This document shows, piece by piece, positions 25,946 to 34,716 of a stretch of DNA of 64,000 nucleotides. The first letter of the stretch is position 1, and every line of letters begins with the position of its first letter. The translations under genes and the position numbers were made by a program. This stretch comes from Bacteroides ndongoniae (GTDB taxonomy: Bacteria > Bacteroidota > Bacteroidia > Bacteroidales > Bacteroidaceae), in NCBI RefSeq assembly GCF_900108345.1, contig NZ_FNVV01000013.1, forward strand, positions 1,090,944-1,154,943, read 5' to 3'. The notes beneath the pieces are model-generated. The model did no database searches and was not told the DNA's origin. It saw only the letters and a program-made list of their open reading frames with translations.

Positions 25946-25977
25946 GCGCATAAAAATAATGAAATAGATGTAAAACA

Positions 25978-26805
25978 ATGAAAAATGTAAGAAAGAGAAC
26001 AAGTTTGTCCGCTGTTTTGCTACTGTTGCTGGCTGTTTCGGTGCAGGGTGCATGTGTCGATACAACGTGGGTGGACAGTCCTTCGATGAAGAAGAAGGTA
26101 GAGGTGATTTATGTAGTACCCGACAAAGCTTTGGGAGAGAATCCGCAGGCATGTCCGGTGGTTTATCTGCTGCACGGTTATGGTGGGAATGCCGGAACCT
26201 GGATTGGCATCAAGCCGGAGTTGGGGAAGATTGCTGATGAGAAGGGATTGATTTTTGCTTGTCCCGACGGTGAGAACAGTTGGTATTGGGATAGTCCGAA
26301 GCATGAAGATGTACGTTACGAGACTTTTATCTCTTCGGAACTGATAAAGTACACGGATGCCCATTATGCTACGCGTGCCGACCGGAAAGGTCGTGCCATT
26401 ACTGGTCTGAGCATGGGCGGACATGGAGCCATGTGGAATGCTTTACGACATAAAGACGTGTTTGGTGCAGCTGGCAGTACGAGTGGAGGTGTGGATATCC
26501 GTCCTTTCCCCAAGAACTGGGAAATGGCAGTACAGCTTGGCGACTATGAATCGAACAAAGCGTTGTGGGATGCACATACCGTTGTCAACCAGCTCGACAG
26601 TATAGCTAACGGTGATTTGGCACTGATCATTGATTGCGGTGAGAAGGATTTCTTCCTTGAAGTGAATAAAGACCTGCACAAGCGTTTGTTGGAACGTGGT
26701 ATCGATCACGACTTCATTACCCGTCCTGGTGTTCACGACGGACGGTATTGGAACAATTCAATCGATTATCAGATACTTTTCTTCGAGAAATATTTCAAGC
26801 GCTAA
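25978..26805 (+). CDS. Secreted esterase (esterase D / feruloyl-esterase-like)
   Basis: A 275-residue exported alpha/beta hydrolase. The signal peptide ends near VSVQGAC. The oxyanion region is YLLHGYGGNAGTW. The nucleophile serine sits in GLSMGGHGAMW. Candidate aspartate and histidine are in IDCGEKDFFLE and PGVHDGRYWNN. The Put_esterase family includes S-formylglutathione hydrolases, mycolyltransferases and esterases of plant polysaccharides; a signal peptide favours an extracytoplasmic esterase. It is transcribed alone, divergent from the CNNM/CBS gene. The exact substrate is not determined. Confidence 0.85.
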   Translation: MKNVRKRTSLSAVLLLLLAVSVQGACVDTTWVDSPSMKKKVEVIYVVPDKALGENPQACPVVYLLHGYGGNAGTWIGIKPELGKIADEKGLIFACPDGENSWYWDSPKHEDVRYETFISSELIKYTDAHYATRADRKGRAITGLSMGGHGAMWNALRHKDVFGAAGSTSGGVDIRPFPKNWEMAVQLGDYESNKALWDAHTVVNQLDSIANGDLALIIDCGEKDFFLEVNKDLHKRLLERGIDHDFITRPGVHDGRYWNNSIDYQILFFEKYFKR

Positions 26806-26832
26806 GCTCTTCTCCTGTACCTTTCTGCCTGG

Positions 26833-28197
26833 TTATCGGACGATGATACCTCGTGGGAAGGTACGTTTCATTTTTACTTCTTTTACGTTGGCGGCACTTG
26901 TTGCGCGGGTTGTTTCTGAACCGTCCAGGCTGATGCTGCCGTCAATGATTCCCAGAGCGGCGCTTAACAGTGCTTCTTTCGGGTCACCCAAAGGCAATAC
27001 GGTAGCAGGGTCGCTCAGCGGGCTGACCGAATAGCTGGGAGTGAATCCGTTGGTATAATTGGCTGTACCTCGTGCATTGAATATCTCGCAGACAGCCAGT
27101 CGCAGTGCCCACATGAATTGCGTGTTCTCAAAGCGCTCGGTACCGATGTATTCGCCCTTCGTCGTCTCGCCTACTACAATAACTTTCATGTAGGGAGTCA
27201 GGCTGTTGATCAACATTTCAGCCGCTCCGGCCGTGGTACCGCTTGTCAGTATGTATACGGTAGACAGATTTAGATTGGAACCTCCTACCAGCAGCTGTGC
27301 GTCGAATATCAGGTCATGGTTCTTTCCGCTTTTCTTTTGGTTGTATTGCAATGTGGCCAGCGTACCGCCCAGTTTGTCGGATGGGGCAAGGATACAGGCC
27401 AGTCTTTGTACGCTTTCCATATCGCCTCCGGCATTGTATCGCAGGTCCAGCACGAAATCTTTTACATTGTTCGTTGCGCAAGTCTTCGAGAACTCCAGCA
27501 GTTGTGTATCGCTTTCGGTGTCGAAGCTGTTGTAGGCCAGATAGCCGATGTTACTATTGTTGTGTTGCACGATGGTGCTGGCCGGTATGACGGCATCTGT
27601 TACCGGTCGTGTGGCCGGCAATACGCTTTCTCGGTCTTTTACAACTTCGGCAGTTTCGGTTTCCGTTCCGTCTTCTCCAGTCTCGGTGTGTACGGTATAT
27701 TTCCCGATGACGATGTCTTTGCTCTCGCCTTCGGTCAGTATGGTTTCATTTTTCTTGGTGATATAGTCGTTGTTCACCATCATTATCCATTCGCCGCGTT
27801 TCAGGCCAGCTTCGGCTGCCGGCGATTCGGGAACAACGTAGGTCACCATGGCGTAGTAGGCCGTGTCGTTGTCCGGCACCTGGCTCAGCGAATAGTCAAA
27901 CCCGTAGCTGGGAGTGGAGGCAGTCAGTAGGGTGTCTACCGAAGAGATTCCGTTATCCTTCTCCGACTTTGCTGCGTCGAGGAAGGATTGCGGTTCAAGG
28001 AAATAGTTCAGGTCGTCGAACGAAGGAATTTCTTCATACCACAGGTAGTCTTCCCGCATGACGCTGTCTATCCACAGGTCACGTCCCGTCCACGGATAGT
28101 ACTCTGGCCAGCGGTCTACGCCGCACGAGAAGAGGCTTGTCAGTACAAGAAGTCCTCCTAACAAATAAAACAGTGTATTCCTTGTTCTTATCTGCAT
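26833..28197 (-). CDS. S41-family peptidase lipoprotein
   Basis: A 454-residue lipoprotein (lipobox SLFSC, C25). An N-terminal helical part is followed by a PDZ-like domain (about residues 95-165, AAEAGLKRGEWIMMVNNDYI) and a C-terminal-processing peptidase domain with NIGYLAYNSF, VLDLRYNAGGD and YILTSGTTAGAAEMLI, in which the serine of TSG is the likely nucleophile. The frame extends to 28227, but the lipoprotein signal fixes ATG 28197. A Bacteroides-type C-terminal-processing protease of the envelope is the best description; the target is unknown. Confidence 0.87.
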   Translation of the reverse strand: MQIRTRNTLFYLLGGLLVLTSLFSCGVDRWPEYYPWTGRDLWIDSVMREDYLWYEEIPSFDDLNYFLEPQSFLDAAKSEKDNGISSVDTLLTASTPSYGFDYSLSQVPDNDTAYYAMVTYVVPESPAAEAGLKRGEWIMMVNNDYITKKNETILTEGESKDIVIGKYTVHTETGEDGTETETAEVVKDRESVLPATRPVTDAVIPASTIVQHNNSNIGYLAYNSFDTESDTQLLEFSKTCATNNVKDFVLDLRYNAGGDMESVQRLACILAPSDKLGGTLATLQYNQKKSGKNHDLIFDAQLLVGGSNLNLSTVYILTSGTTAGAAEMLINSLTPYMKVIVVGETTKGEYIGTERFENTQFMWALRLAVCEIFNARGTANYTNGFTPSYSVSPLSDPATVLPLGDPKEALLSAALGIIDGSISLDGSETTRATSAANVKEVKMKRTFPRGIIVR

Positions 28198-28224
28198 TTC
28201 CTTGTTCTTTTTATTTTCTGCCTG

Positions 28225-28232
28225 CAAATGTA
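28225..28232 (-). promoter_or_regulatory. -7 promoter box of the S41 peptidase gene
   Basis: TACATTTG on the minus strand matches TAnnTTTG, 27 bases upstream of ATG 28197. It overlaps the longer open frame, supporting the shorter start. Confidence 0.45.
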
Positions 28233-28290
28233 GCGAATAGTTCGTTTATCTGCTTACAAACGTGATATAATAATTGATAACGTCCGATGT

Positions 28291-29727
28291 TTATGCATTG
28301 TCGTCTTCCTTCTTTTTATAAATTCTGTAACCGATGGCTGCTATGCATATACTCATAAGCGGACTGATGATATTGAAGAAACAGTATGGCAGGTAGACCA
28401 GTGTGGGCACACTCAGAATGGTGGCCTGCGTCATGCCGCACGTGTTCCAAGGTATCAGTGGCGAAGTGACGGTGACAGCATCTTCAGTTGTGCGGCTCAG
28501 CAGGCGACTTTCGTATCCCCGCTTCTTGTAAATGTTGCCAAACATGTTGCCTGTCAGGATGATGCTGATGTACTGGTCGGCCGTAGCCAGATTCAAGAAG
28601 AGTCCGGAAGCAACGGTCGATGTCACCATACTGAAGGTATTCTTCATGAAGCGTACAAAGACCGACGTGATACTGCCCAGCATGCCGCTGGCCGTCATGG
28701 CACCGCCGAAACACATGGCGCAAAGGATGAGCCATACGGTGTTCATCATGCCTCCCATACCACGTGTGGCTACCAGTTCGGTCAGCATGGCGTTATCGGT
28801 TTGCAGACTGGTACTGCCGTAAAAGGTCATCATGCAACCTTTGAACAGGCTGCCGTTGCCGGCAATCTCTCTCAGCAGATCGGGCTGGAAGATAAGGGCA
28901 AACAGGCCTGCCAGCAGGGTTGATGCAAACAGGGTAATGATGGAAGGTACCTTGCGGGCAATCAGGATGCCTGTCACTATCGGTACGATCAACAGCCAGG
29001 GGGTGATGTTGAACTTGCTGTCCAGTGCTGCTGAAATCTCACTGATCTGTTCCGTTCCGCCCGTATCGTGAGTCAGTCCCATGACGGTGAACAGTATCAG
29101 GCTGATGACCAGCGAAGGAATGGTAGTAATCATCATGTATTTGATGTGTCGGAACAGTGGTGTTTCGGTGACCGACGCCGCCAGAATGGTTGTTTCGGAC
29201 AAAGGCGAAACTTTGTCGCCGAAGTAAGCGCCCGAGATAATGGCACCTGCTATCCAGCCTTCGTTGAATCCCTGTGCTTTGCCGATACCCAGCAGGGCTA
29301 TGCCGATGGTGGCAATGGTAGTCCACGAGCTGCCTGTCATGACGGAGATGATGACACAAATCAGGCAGGTGGAGGCTAGAAAGAAGTCGGGATGCAGAAT
29401 CTGCATGCCGTAATATATCAGGGCAGGCACTACGCCGCTAATCATCCAGGCACCACTTAGTGCACCTATTATCAGCAGGATGATGATGGCGGTAGCTACA
29501 CCGCTGATGTTGTTGGTGATTGCTATTTCGTAGTCTCTCCACGGGATGCGGTAGAAAGCCACTCCGATGAATGCGCAGGCAGCCGTCGTGACGAGCAGGG
29601 ATATCTGGCTTCCACCGCTCAGCGCATCGCTGCCGAAAGTATGAATGGTGGCGAACAGCATTCCCACCAGCAGCAGTATCGGCAGGAGGGAGACAAATGG
29701 GGAGGGTATTCTCTTTTCTCTATTCAT
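28291..29727 (-). CDS. Na+/H+ antiporter, NhaC family
   Basis: A 478-residue inner-membrane protein with about 11-12 hydrophobic segments. Family features include GSSWTTIATIGIALLGIG, GAIISGAYFGDKVSPLSETTILAA and the late segment VTVTSPLIPWNTCGMTQATIL. NhaC exchangers swap external protons for internal sodium; some relatives carry malate/lactate (MleN) or amino acids. It starts 21 bases after an MFS gene on the same strand, so both probably share one transcript. Confidence 0.9.
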   Translation of the reverse strand: MNREKRIPSPFVSLLPILLLVGMLFATIHTFGSDALSGGSQISLLVTTAACAFIGVAFYRIPWRDYEIAITNNISGVATAIIILLIIGALSGAWMISGVVPALIYYGMQILHPDFFLASTCLICVIISVMTGSSWTTIATIGIALLGIGKAQGFNEGWIAGAIISGAYFGDKVSPLSETTILAASVTETPLFRHIKYMMITTIPSLVISLILFTVMGLTHDTGGTEQISEISAALDSKFNITPWLLIVPIVTGILIARKVPSIITLFASTLLAGLFALIFQPDLLREIAGNGSLFKGCMMTFYGSTSLQTDNAMLTELVATRGMGGMMNTVWLILCAMCFGGAMTASGMLGSITSVFVRFMKNTFSMVTSTVASGLFLNLATADQYISIILTGNMFGNIYKKRGYESRLLSRTTEDAVTVTSPLIPWNTCGMTQATILSVPTLVYLPYCFFNIISPLMSICIAAIGYRIYKKKEDDNA

Positions 29728-29748
29728 GTGAAGTTTATGATTGCTAAG

Positions 29749-30924
29749 TTATTTCTTGGTACAAAGTGTCAGTAGGGCTGCCAGTAAGGTGAGTGTTACA
29801 CTGGCCAGGGCCACGCCTGCCCAGCCCCACATTTCCCAGCAGCTTCCGGCCAGGAAAGTGCCTAAGGAACCGCCAATGAAATAGGTGGTCATGAAAATCG
29901 TGTTCACGCGGTTAGAGGCTGAAGGACAAAGTTCGAAGATGCTGGCCTGGTTGCTCAGCTGTACGCATTGCATGCCGATGTCGATGAGGATGATACCGGC
30001 TACGATGCCCACATAGCTGTTGCCGCCATAATAGAGCAATGCCCATGCGCACAGGTTCAGTGTGAAGCCGATGTAATTGAATCGTCGGATGCCTACTTTC
30101 CTGATGCTTCCGCCAACGAATGAGGCTGCCAATGCGCCTGCAATGCCGCATAAGCCAAGTATGCCTACAACGTCGCTTCCGGCATAGAAAGGAGCTCCGG
30201 CCATCTTGAACGCCAGGCACGACCACATGGCCAGAAACGATCCGAATACCAGACCTGAACGTACCGAGTAGATGCGCAGAGCCGGATAATCGCGTATCAG
30301 CTGGAACAGCGATTTCATCAGGTCGCTGTATTTGCCTTCGAAAGTCGGCCGGATGTCGGGCAAGACTTTCAGCACAACGACGGCGCATATCACCATCAGT
30401 CCTGCCGCAATCAGATACATTTCGCGCCAACCCAGTACGTCGCCTACGTATCCGCTAATCACACGCGAGGCCAATATACCTGTCAGCAGTCCCGAAATGA
30501 CCATACCTACGTTGCGGCCTTTGTTCTCGGGACGCGAGAATTGGGAGGCTATCGGGACGAAAATCTGTGGTATCATCGAACCGATGCCCGTCAGCAGAGA
30601 GGCAGCCCAAACGATGTAGATGTTGGGAGCCCATGCAATGGCCAGCAACGAGAATATCAATAACGTAAAGTTGGTCAGGATGATGTTCTTGCGATGATAC
30701 AAGTCGCCCAGTGGTACGATGAACAGCAATCCCAAAGCATAACCTACCTGAGTGATGACGGTTATCAGGTTGGCTTGAAACTCAGATACGTCCAGATCAT
30801 GTCTGATCAGGTTTAGCAAGGGCTGGTTGTAATAAATGTTGGCTACCGATACTCCTGCTACGATGGCGAGCGTCCATAAAATGGAGGCGGGAAGTCCGCC
30901 GTTTTCTTTCAATTCTTGTTTCAT
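29749..30924 (-). CDS. MFS transporter
   Basis: A 391-residue inner-membrane protein with about 12 membrane segments. The A-like loop GLLFIVPLGDLYHRKNIIL between segments 2 and 3 is the major facilitator signature. It resembles drug-efflux or sugar/arabinose-efflux permeases; the substrate cannot be told. It is the first gene of a two-gene leftward group with the NhaC antiporter. A -7 box lies only five bases before its ATG, which suggests a leaderless transcript. Confidence 0.87.
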   Translation of the reverse strand: MKQELKENGGLPASILWTLAIVAGVSVANIYYNQPLLNLIRHDLDVSEFQANLITVITQVGYALGLLFIVPLGDLYHRKNIILTNFTLLIFSLLAIAWAPNIYIVWAASLLTGIGSMIPQIFVPIASQFSRPENKGRNVGMVISGLLTGILASRVISGYVGDVLGWREMYLIAAGLMVICAVVVLKVLPDIRPTFEGKYSDLMKSLFQLIRDYPALRIYSVRSGLVFGSFLAMWSCLAFKMAGAPFYAGSDVVGILGLCGIAGALAASFVGGSIRKVGIRRFNYIGFTLNLCAWALLYYGGNSYVGIVAGIILIDIGMQCVQLSNQASIFELCPSASNRVNTIFMTTYFIGGSLGTFLAGSCWEMWGWAGVALASVTLTLLAALLTLCTKK

Positions 30925-30928
30925 GCCG

Positions 30929-30936
30929 CAAAGATA
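30929..30936 (-). promoter_or_regulatory. -7 promoter box close to the MFS start codon
   Basis: TATCTTTG on the minus strand matches TAnnTTTG. Only four bases separate it from the ATG at 30924, so transcription would begin at or inside the start codon. Confidence 0.4.
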
Positions 30937-31022
30937 CGGCTTTTCTTTGAATGCTCGGCTATTTTGTGTGGAAGCTTGCCAGATTCTCTGTTGTCTGTCG
31001 GGGAGTTGGCTGTGTAAAATTG

Positions 31023-31086
31023 CCTAGTTAGGAAAAAATATTTTCCTAACTGGAGAAAAATTTTTTCCTAACTAGGGAAAAATAAA
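31023..31086. repeat. AT-rich intergenic inverted repeat, copy 2 (interrupted by IS66)
   Basis: The sequence alternates CTAGTTAGG, CCTAACTGG and CCTAACTAGG with runs of A and T, so TAGTTAGGAAAA can pair with TTTTCCTAACT. Its second half closely matches 664-704. The IS66 element begins right after position 31086, so this copy was the insertion target. Confidence 0.65.
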
Positions 31087-31164
31087 GTAAACTTCCAAAA
31101 TTGGCGTATTGACTAGCATGGCTCTTTCCCATACCTTCGTGCTAAACTTAAAACTTGAAAGATT

Positions 31165-31530
31165 ATGTTTAGCGAAAAAGACTTTGAAAGACTGTGGTTC
31201 CTATACAAAACCGAGGGTGAGCCCAAAGGGGTTTCCATCAACTCATTCTGCATTAGCAACAATATTCCATACACGGCATTCTATGACTGGTTCAAGAAGA
31301 CACAAAAGAAGGTTGTACCTGTAGAAGTGGAAGGAATTCCGGAAGAGTTGATTCGGACAGGCAATGAAGAACGGCAGGATGTTGCTAAAGACAAGCCCAA
31401 ACATACAACTCCCCATAAAGGAAGCATCATGGTGACGATAAAAACACGTGAGGGCTTGTGCATTCAGAAGAAAGGCTTAGACTATCAGGGGCTGAAAACG
31501 CTGGTAGAGAAACTGGAGGGCTTATGCTGA
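31165..31530 (+). CDS. tnpA: IS66 accessory protein TnpA
   Basis: A 121-residue accessory protein of IS66-type elements. It starts MFSEKDFERLWFLYKTEGEPKG, and SINSFCISNNIPYTAFYDWFKK looks like a helix-turn-helix. It overlaps tnpB by seven bases (ATG 31524 before stop 31528-31530), typical of coupled IS66 genes. It is required with TnpB and TnpC in characterised IS66 members. Confidence 0.85.
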   Translation: MFSEKDFERLWFLYKTEGEPKGVSINSFCISNNIPYTAFYDWFKKTQKKVVPVEVEGIPEELIRTGNEERQDVAKDKPKHTTPHKGSIMVTIKTREGLCIQKKGLDYQGLKTLVEKLEGLC

Positions 31531-31856
31531 GCATCAACGGTCTTCACAACTTCTACTACCTTCCTGAGCTTCATGATATGAGATGCAAGGCTCAGCGTAT
31601 ATGTGAGATAATCCGCGGCAGGTACCACCGTGACCCGATGAACGGCGATGTTTACATGTTCATGTCTAAAGACCAGCGCAAGGTTCGCATGATACACTAT
31701 GAGCGCAATGCCTATTATCTTCATGAGAAGTCCTTCATAAAGGGCTACAGGTTCATGAGGATAGAGCGCAAGGATGACGTGACAGTGTATAAGATAGACT
31801 GGAAAGACCTGGTCACAATACTTGAAACTCCGGTAATAACGAGCATAAAAATTTAA
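31524..31856 (+). CDS. tnpB: IS66 accessory protein TnpB
   Basis: A 110-residue IS66 Orf2-like protein beginning MLSINGLHNFYYLPELHDMR and containing DPMNGDVYMFMSKDQRKVRMIHY, the conserved signature of this family (this TnpB is unrelated to the IS200/IS605 nuclease of the same name). The frame is open from 31458; ATG 31524, which overlaps tnpA, is the proper start. Confidence 0.9.
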   Translation: MLSINGLHNFYYLPELHDMRCKAQRICEIIRGRYHRDPMNGDVYMFMSKDQRKVRMIHYERNAYYLHEKSFIKGYRFMRIERKDDVTVYKIDWKDLVTILETPVITSIKI

Positions 31857-31946
31857 TGATAAAACTCTGAAAATCAGCGATAAAAGTTCTCTGAATATTT
31901 GCGTATCTCACTGAAAATGAGTATCTTTACATAAAATTTAGAGAAC

Positions 31947-33794
31947 ATGGAAACAGAGGAACTCATAGAACACATACTCAGACAGAAGCATCTTGAAGAG
32001 ATGATGAACAGGCCTGAAAAGGAGCATACACCCCTTGAAGGTATGGATAATGAGCAGATAAAGAGGTTCGCCCTGTTCCTGTTTGAAGAGAATCAGAACA
32101 AGAGCAAGCAGCTTGATGAAATGATAGCACGACTTGATGAAATAGGAAAAGACCTGAAGGACGCCAACCGTAAGATTGATTCCCTTACAGATGCCCTGCT
32201 TAAGGCAAACAGCAAGGCTGAGAAGGCTGCCATTGAATGCAAGCTCCGCGACAAGGAATACAAAAAGCTTGAGAAAAAGCATAACGCCCTTGTCGAGCGT
32301 CTTTCACTTATGAATAACCAGACTTACGCTTCATCCAAAAGCCTTAAAGGCATTGACCGCAAAAAGGTCGTAAAAGGAAAGCATGACGACAAGGATGACT
32401 TTGACGGTACTCCTACTGCTCCGGCTGGTGAAGTTCCACAGTCAGAGCCTTCCGCATCATGCGACACGCAGGATACTCCGGCCACTCCTCATTCCAAGGA
32501 AAGACCGTATAGAAAAGGAATGAGATACAACAAGAACTGTGTAGGCACCCCGATAATACACAAGTCCGATTATACAATGCTTCCTGAGGGGTCTGTAGTG
32601 ATATCATCAAGCTATCGTAAAATAAGAAATATCGTGAGCCATATTGAGGAACATCACTTTGAAGTGCTTAAGGTAAAGCATGCCGACGGCAGGATTGAAA
32701 GCATGTTCCTTCCCATGAAAGATGACGCCCGGGCTGACATCTACAATGAGATTGTACCGGGTACAAGCATTACGGCAAACATGCTCTCGTATCTTATGTT
32801 CAACCGCTTCCAGATGTCAACGCCAGCATACAGGGAAGCTAAAAACCGTCTGTCGGATATGGACTGGAACACTTCTGTCCAGAACCTGCTGAACTGGGCC
32901 GACAAAGGTGCAATGCAACTCAATAAGCTGATACCTGCCCTCAAGAAGATTGCCCTTCAGGACGGTGCGAACGTGAATGTGGACGAGACATGGCTTCGTT
33001 ACCACACTTACAATAAGAAACGCAAGACCTATATGTGGTGTCTGGTAAACAGAAAAGCCCGTATTGTCATCTTCTTTTATGAGGACACAACGGACGATGA
33101 AGGTTTGCAGAAACATGGAGGAAGGAGCAGAAATGTGTTGAAGGAGTTCCTTGGTGATGCAAAAATCAAATCACTGCAGAGTGACGGTTATAACGTATAT
33201 ATGTATCTTGACAACGAACTTATGGATATAGAACATCTCTGTTGTCTGGCTCATGCAAGGGCTAAGTTCAAGTATGCCTTCGACCAGGGAAGCCTGCAGG
33301 CAAGAATCTTCCTTGAGCTGATAGGAAAGTTATACGGCATGGAAGATACTTACCGCCGGGAAAGACTTACCGCAGACGAGATTTACCACAGAAGAAACAG
33401 TAAGGAAACGACGGAAATCATTGATAAGATAAGGACGGAACTTTATGATCTGCTTGCAAATCCGGATGAGAGCCGAAGTGAACTTATGGGCAAGGCCCTT
33501 AAGTATCTGAAGAACTTCTGGAATCAGATCTTCGCCTACAGAAACGATGGAGAATACTCAATAGACAATATGGCGGCTGAAAGAGCGATAAGACCAATCA
33601 CTGTCCAACGAAAGAACAGTCTGTTCTTCGGAAGCGTGAAAGGAATACAGAACTCCGCAATCTATAATACCTTTATAGAAACCTGCAAACAGGTAGGAGT
33701 CTCCTTCAGGGATTACTTCTGCAGGCTGCTCAGAGAATTAAAAAAGGGAAGAACGGATTACGAAAACCTTCTTCCCATGACAATATGCAAATAA
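31947..33794 (+). CDS. tnpC: IS66 family transposase TnpC
   Basis: A 615-residue DDE transposase. It has an N-terminal leucine-zipper-like coiled coil (about residues 40-110), a zinc-finger-like middle part, and the catalytic core with VNVDETWLRY (first aspartate), LQSDGYNVYMYLD (second) and NMAAERAIRPITVQRKNSLFFGS (final glutamate). Length fits an intact protein. It starts 90 bases after tnpB. Confidence 0.95.
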   Translation: METEELIEHILRQKHLEEMMNRPEKEHTPLEGMDNEQIKRFALFLFEENQNKSKQLDEMIARLDEIGKDLKDANRKIDSLTDALLKANSKAEKAAIECKLRDKEYKKLEKKHNALVERLSLMNNQTYASSKSLKGIDRKKVVKGKHDDKDDFDGTPTAPAGEVPQSEPSASCDTQDTPATPHSKERPYRKGMRYNKNCVGTPIIHKSDYTMLPEGSVVISSSYRKIRNIVSHIEEHHFEVLKVKHADGRIESMFLPMKDDARADIYNEIVPGTSITANMLSYLMFNRFQMSTPAYREAKNRLSDMDWNTSVQNLLNWADKGAMQLNKLIPALKKIALQDGANVNVDETWLRYHTYNKKRKTYMWCLVNRKARIVIFFYEDTTDDEGLQKHGGRSRNVLKEFLGDAKIKSLQSDGYNVYMYLDNELMDIEHLCCLAHARAKFKYAFDQGSLQARIFLELIGKLYGMEDTYRRERLTADEIYHRRNSKETTEIIDKIRTELYDLLANPDESRSELMGKALKYLKNFWNQIFAYRNDGEYSIDNMAAERAIRPITVQRKNSLFFGSVKGIQNSAIYNTFIETCKQVGVSFRDYFCRLLRELKKGRTDYENLLPMTICK

Positions 33795-33916
33795 TAATCG
33801 TTAAATTTGTGGACTCTTTTTTAGACGGGTGCCTGCTGGCGCCCGTCTAAAAGGGGGTGCCCTAAAATTGGAAGTTTACAAAAATAAAGGGAGAATTCTT
33901 GTTTAACTAGCGTGTT

Positions 33917-34258
33917 TCATTCATAACTTAATAAAGTGGTTACTTCATTTCTTAGTTTCGGCAGGTGATTGATTACCATGCTCCAAAGAATATCTGCCGA
34001 TAAACTGTCATAGCCATGAATAATATAGTTTCTTGCATCCACAATTTTACGTGAATTGGTGATGGCGATATTTTTGTCCGTTTTTAATATTCTGTTCATT
34101 GCTTCGCCAATAATCTCTATATTTCGTTCAATAGCACGCCTAAGGCAAAGATTGCTGTAAAAGTCATCAAACAATTTGGGTTTGTCACCAAAGAAACTTT
34201 CTATTTCTTCGATGGCAGTCAGAATATCTTGCAGGTGTTTCTTTGTCAAATCATCCAT
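33917..34258 (-). CDS. hepT: HepT-like toxin (DUF86)
   Basis: A 113-residue helical HEPN protein. The RX4-6H motif of HepT appears as R-NYII-H-GY near residue 77 (DARNYIIHGYDSL). HepT is an RNase-type toxin paired with an MntA nucleotidyltransferase that neutralises it by adding AMP to the toxin. Here its start overlaps the mntA-like stop by eight bases. The pair directly adjoins the right end of the IS66 element and is AT-rich, suggesting acquisition. Confidence 0.85.
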   Translation of the reverse strand: MDDLTKKHLQDILTAIEEIESFFGDKPKLFDDFYSNLCLRRAIERNIEIIGEAMNRILKTDKNIAITNSRKIVDARNYIIHGYDSLSADILWSMVINHLPKLRNEVTTLLSYE

Positions 34259-34550
34259 AGATCAATGCTTTTGTTGCGTCCACATTTTTTTTCAGATATG
34301 GATTCTTTATAGTCTGTTCTTCCAACAAGTCCACTTTTCTGCCAAACAATTCTTCCAACGAATATTTGAAATCAAAGTAGTTGTCGAAATAATCATTTAC
34401 CTCTACTTTGTTAAAAGAAACAACGAAGTCTACATCGCTATCATCATTGAAACGATCAGTAAGTATAGAACCAAACACAAATAGTTTGCTTACCTTGTAC
34501 TTTTTGCACAAAGCGAAAATCTTCTGTATGTTGTTTTCTATTAGTTTCAT
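34251..34550 (-). CDS. mntA: MntA-like nucleotidyltransferase antitoxin
   Basis: A 99-residue minimal nucleotidyltransferase with motif GSILTDRFNDDSDVDFVV, i.e. GS-X10-D-X-D, which binds metal and ATP. It is the antitoxin of the MntA/HepT module; known members transfer AMP to HepT tyrosines. ATG 34550 is chosen over an ATG two codons upstream because a -7 box at 34571-34578 predicts a start near 34564. Translation is coupled to hepT by an eight-base overlap. Confidence 0.83.
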   Translation of the reverse strand: MKLIENNIQKIFALCKKYKVSKLFVFGSILTDRFNDDSDVDFVVSFNKVEVNDYFDNYFDFKYSLEELFGRKVDLLEEQTIKNPYLKKNVDATKALIYG

Positions 34551-34570
34551 AAACAAACTTGCTTATGATA

Positions 34571-34605
34571 CAAAGATAGTAAAGTTGCGCAATAATAGCG
34601 CTATT
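34571..34605 (-). promoter_or_regulatory. Promoter and palindromic operator candidate of mntA-hepT
   Basis: TATCTTTG (34578-34571, minus strand) is a -7 box. AATAGCGCTATT, a perfect 12-bp palindrome, lies at 34594-34605, about where the -33 element should be. A protein binding there would block the promoter, a common way for toxin-antitoxin operons to self-regulate. Operator function is inferred. Confidence 0.5.
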
Positions 34606-34654
34606 TGTGAGGACTTTTTTCTATTCCTTCCTAATTTACCTATGGAAGTACTGA

Positions 34655-34695
34655 TAAAATAAAAATCCCCATAACTCATAAAGTTACAGGGATTT
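34655..34695 (-). terminator. Rho-independent terminator after the GGGtGRT gene
   Basis: On the minus strand AAATCCCTGTAAC pairs with GTTATGGGGATTT around TTTATGA, followed by TTATTTTATC. It ends the NifU-like/GGGtGRT operon. Confidence 0.88.
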
Positions 34696-34716
34696 ATTAT
34701 TTTGATTAAGTATAGA

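Larger units (their letters stand above)
31087..33879 (+). mobile_element. Complete IS66-family insertion sequence
   Basis: The ends are GTAAACTTCCAA (31087-) and TTGGAAGTTTAC (-33879), imperfect inverted repeats of about 16-18 bases. The 9-base sequence AAAAATAAA stands on both sides (31078-31086 and 33880-33888), consistent with the 8-bp target duplication of IS66 plus one base of chance identity. All three genes (tnpA, tnpB, tnpC) are intact, so the element may still be active. Confidence 0.93.

Noticed and set aside
33795..33886. Terminator hairpin GACGGGTGCC/GGCGCCCGTC after tnpC
   Set aside because: The pairing at about 33823-33848 is real (TAGACGGGTG with CGCCCGTCTA), but it lies inside the IS66 end and lacks a T tract on the plus strand; kept as part of the element and not listed separately.
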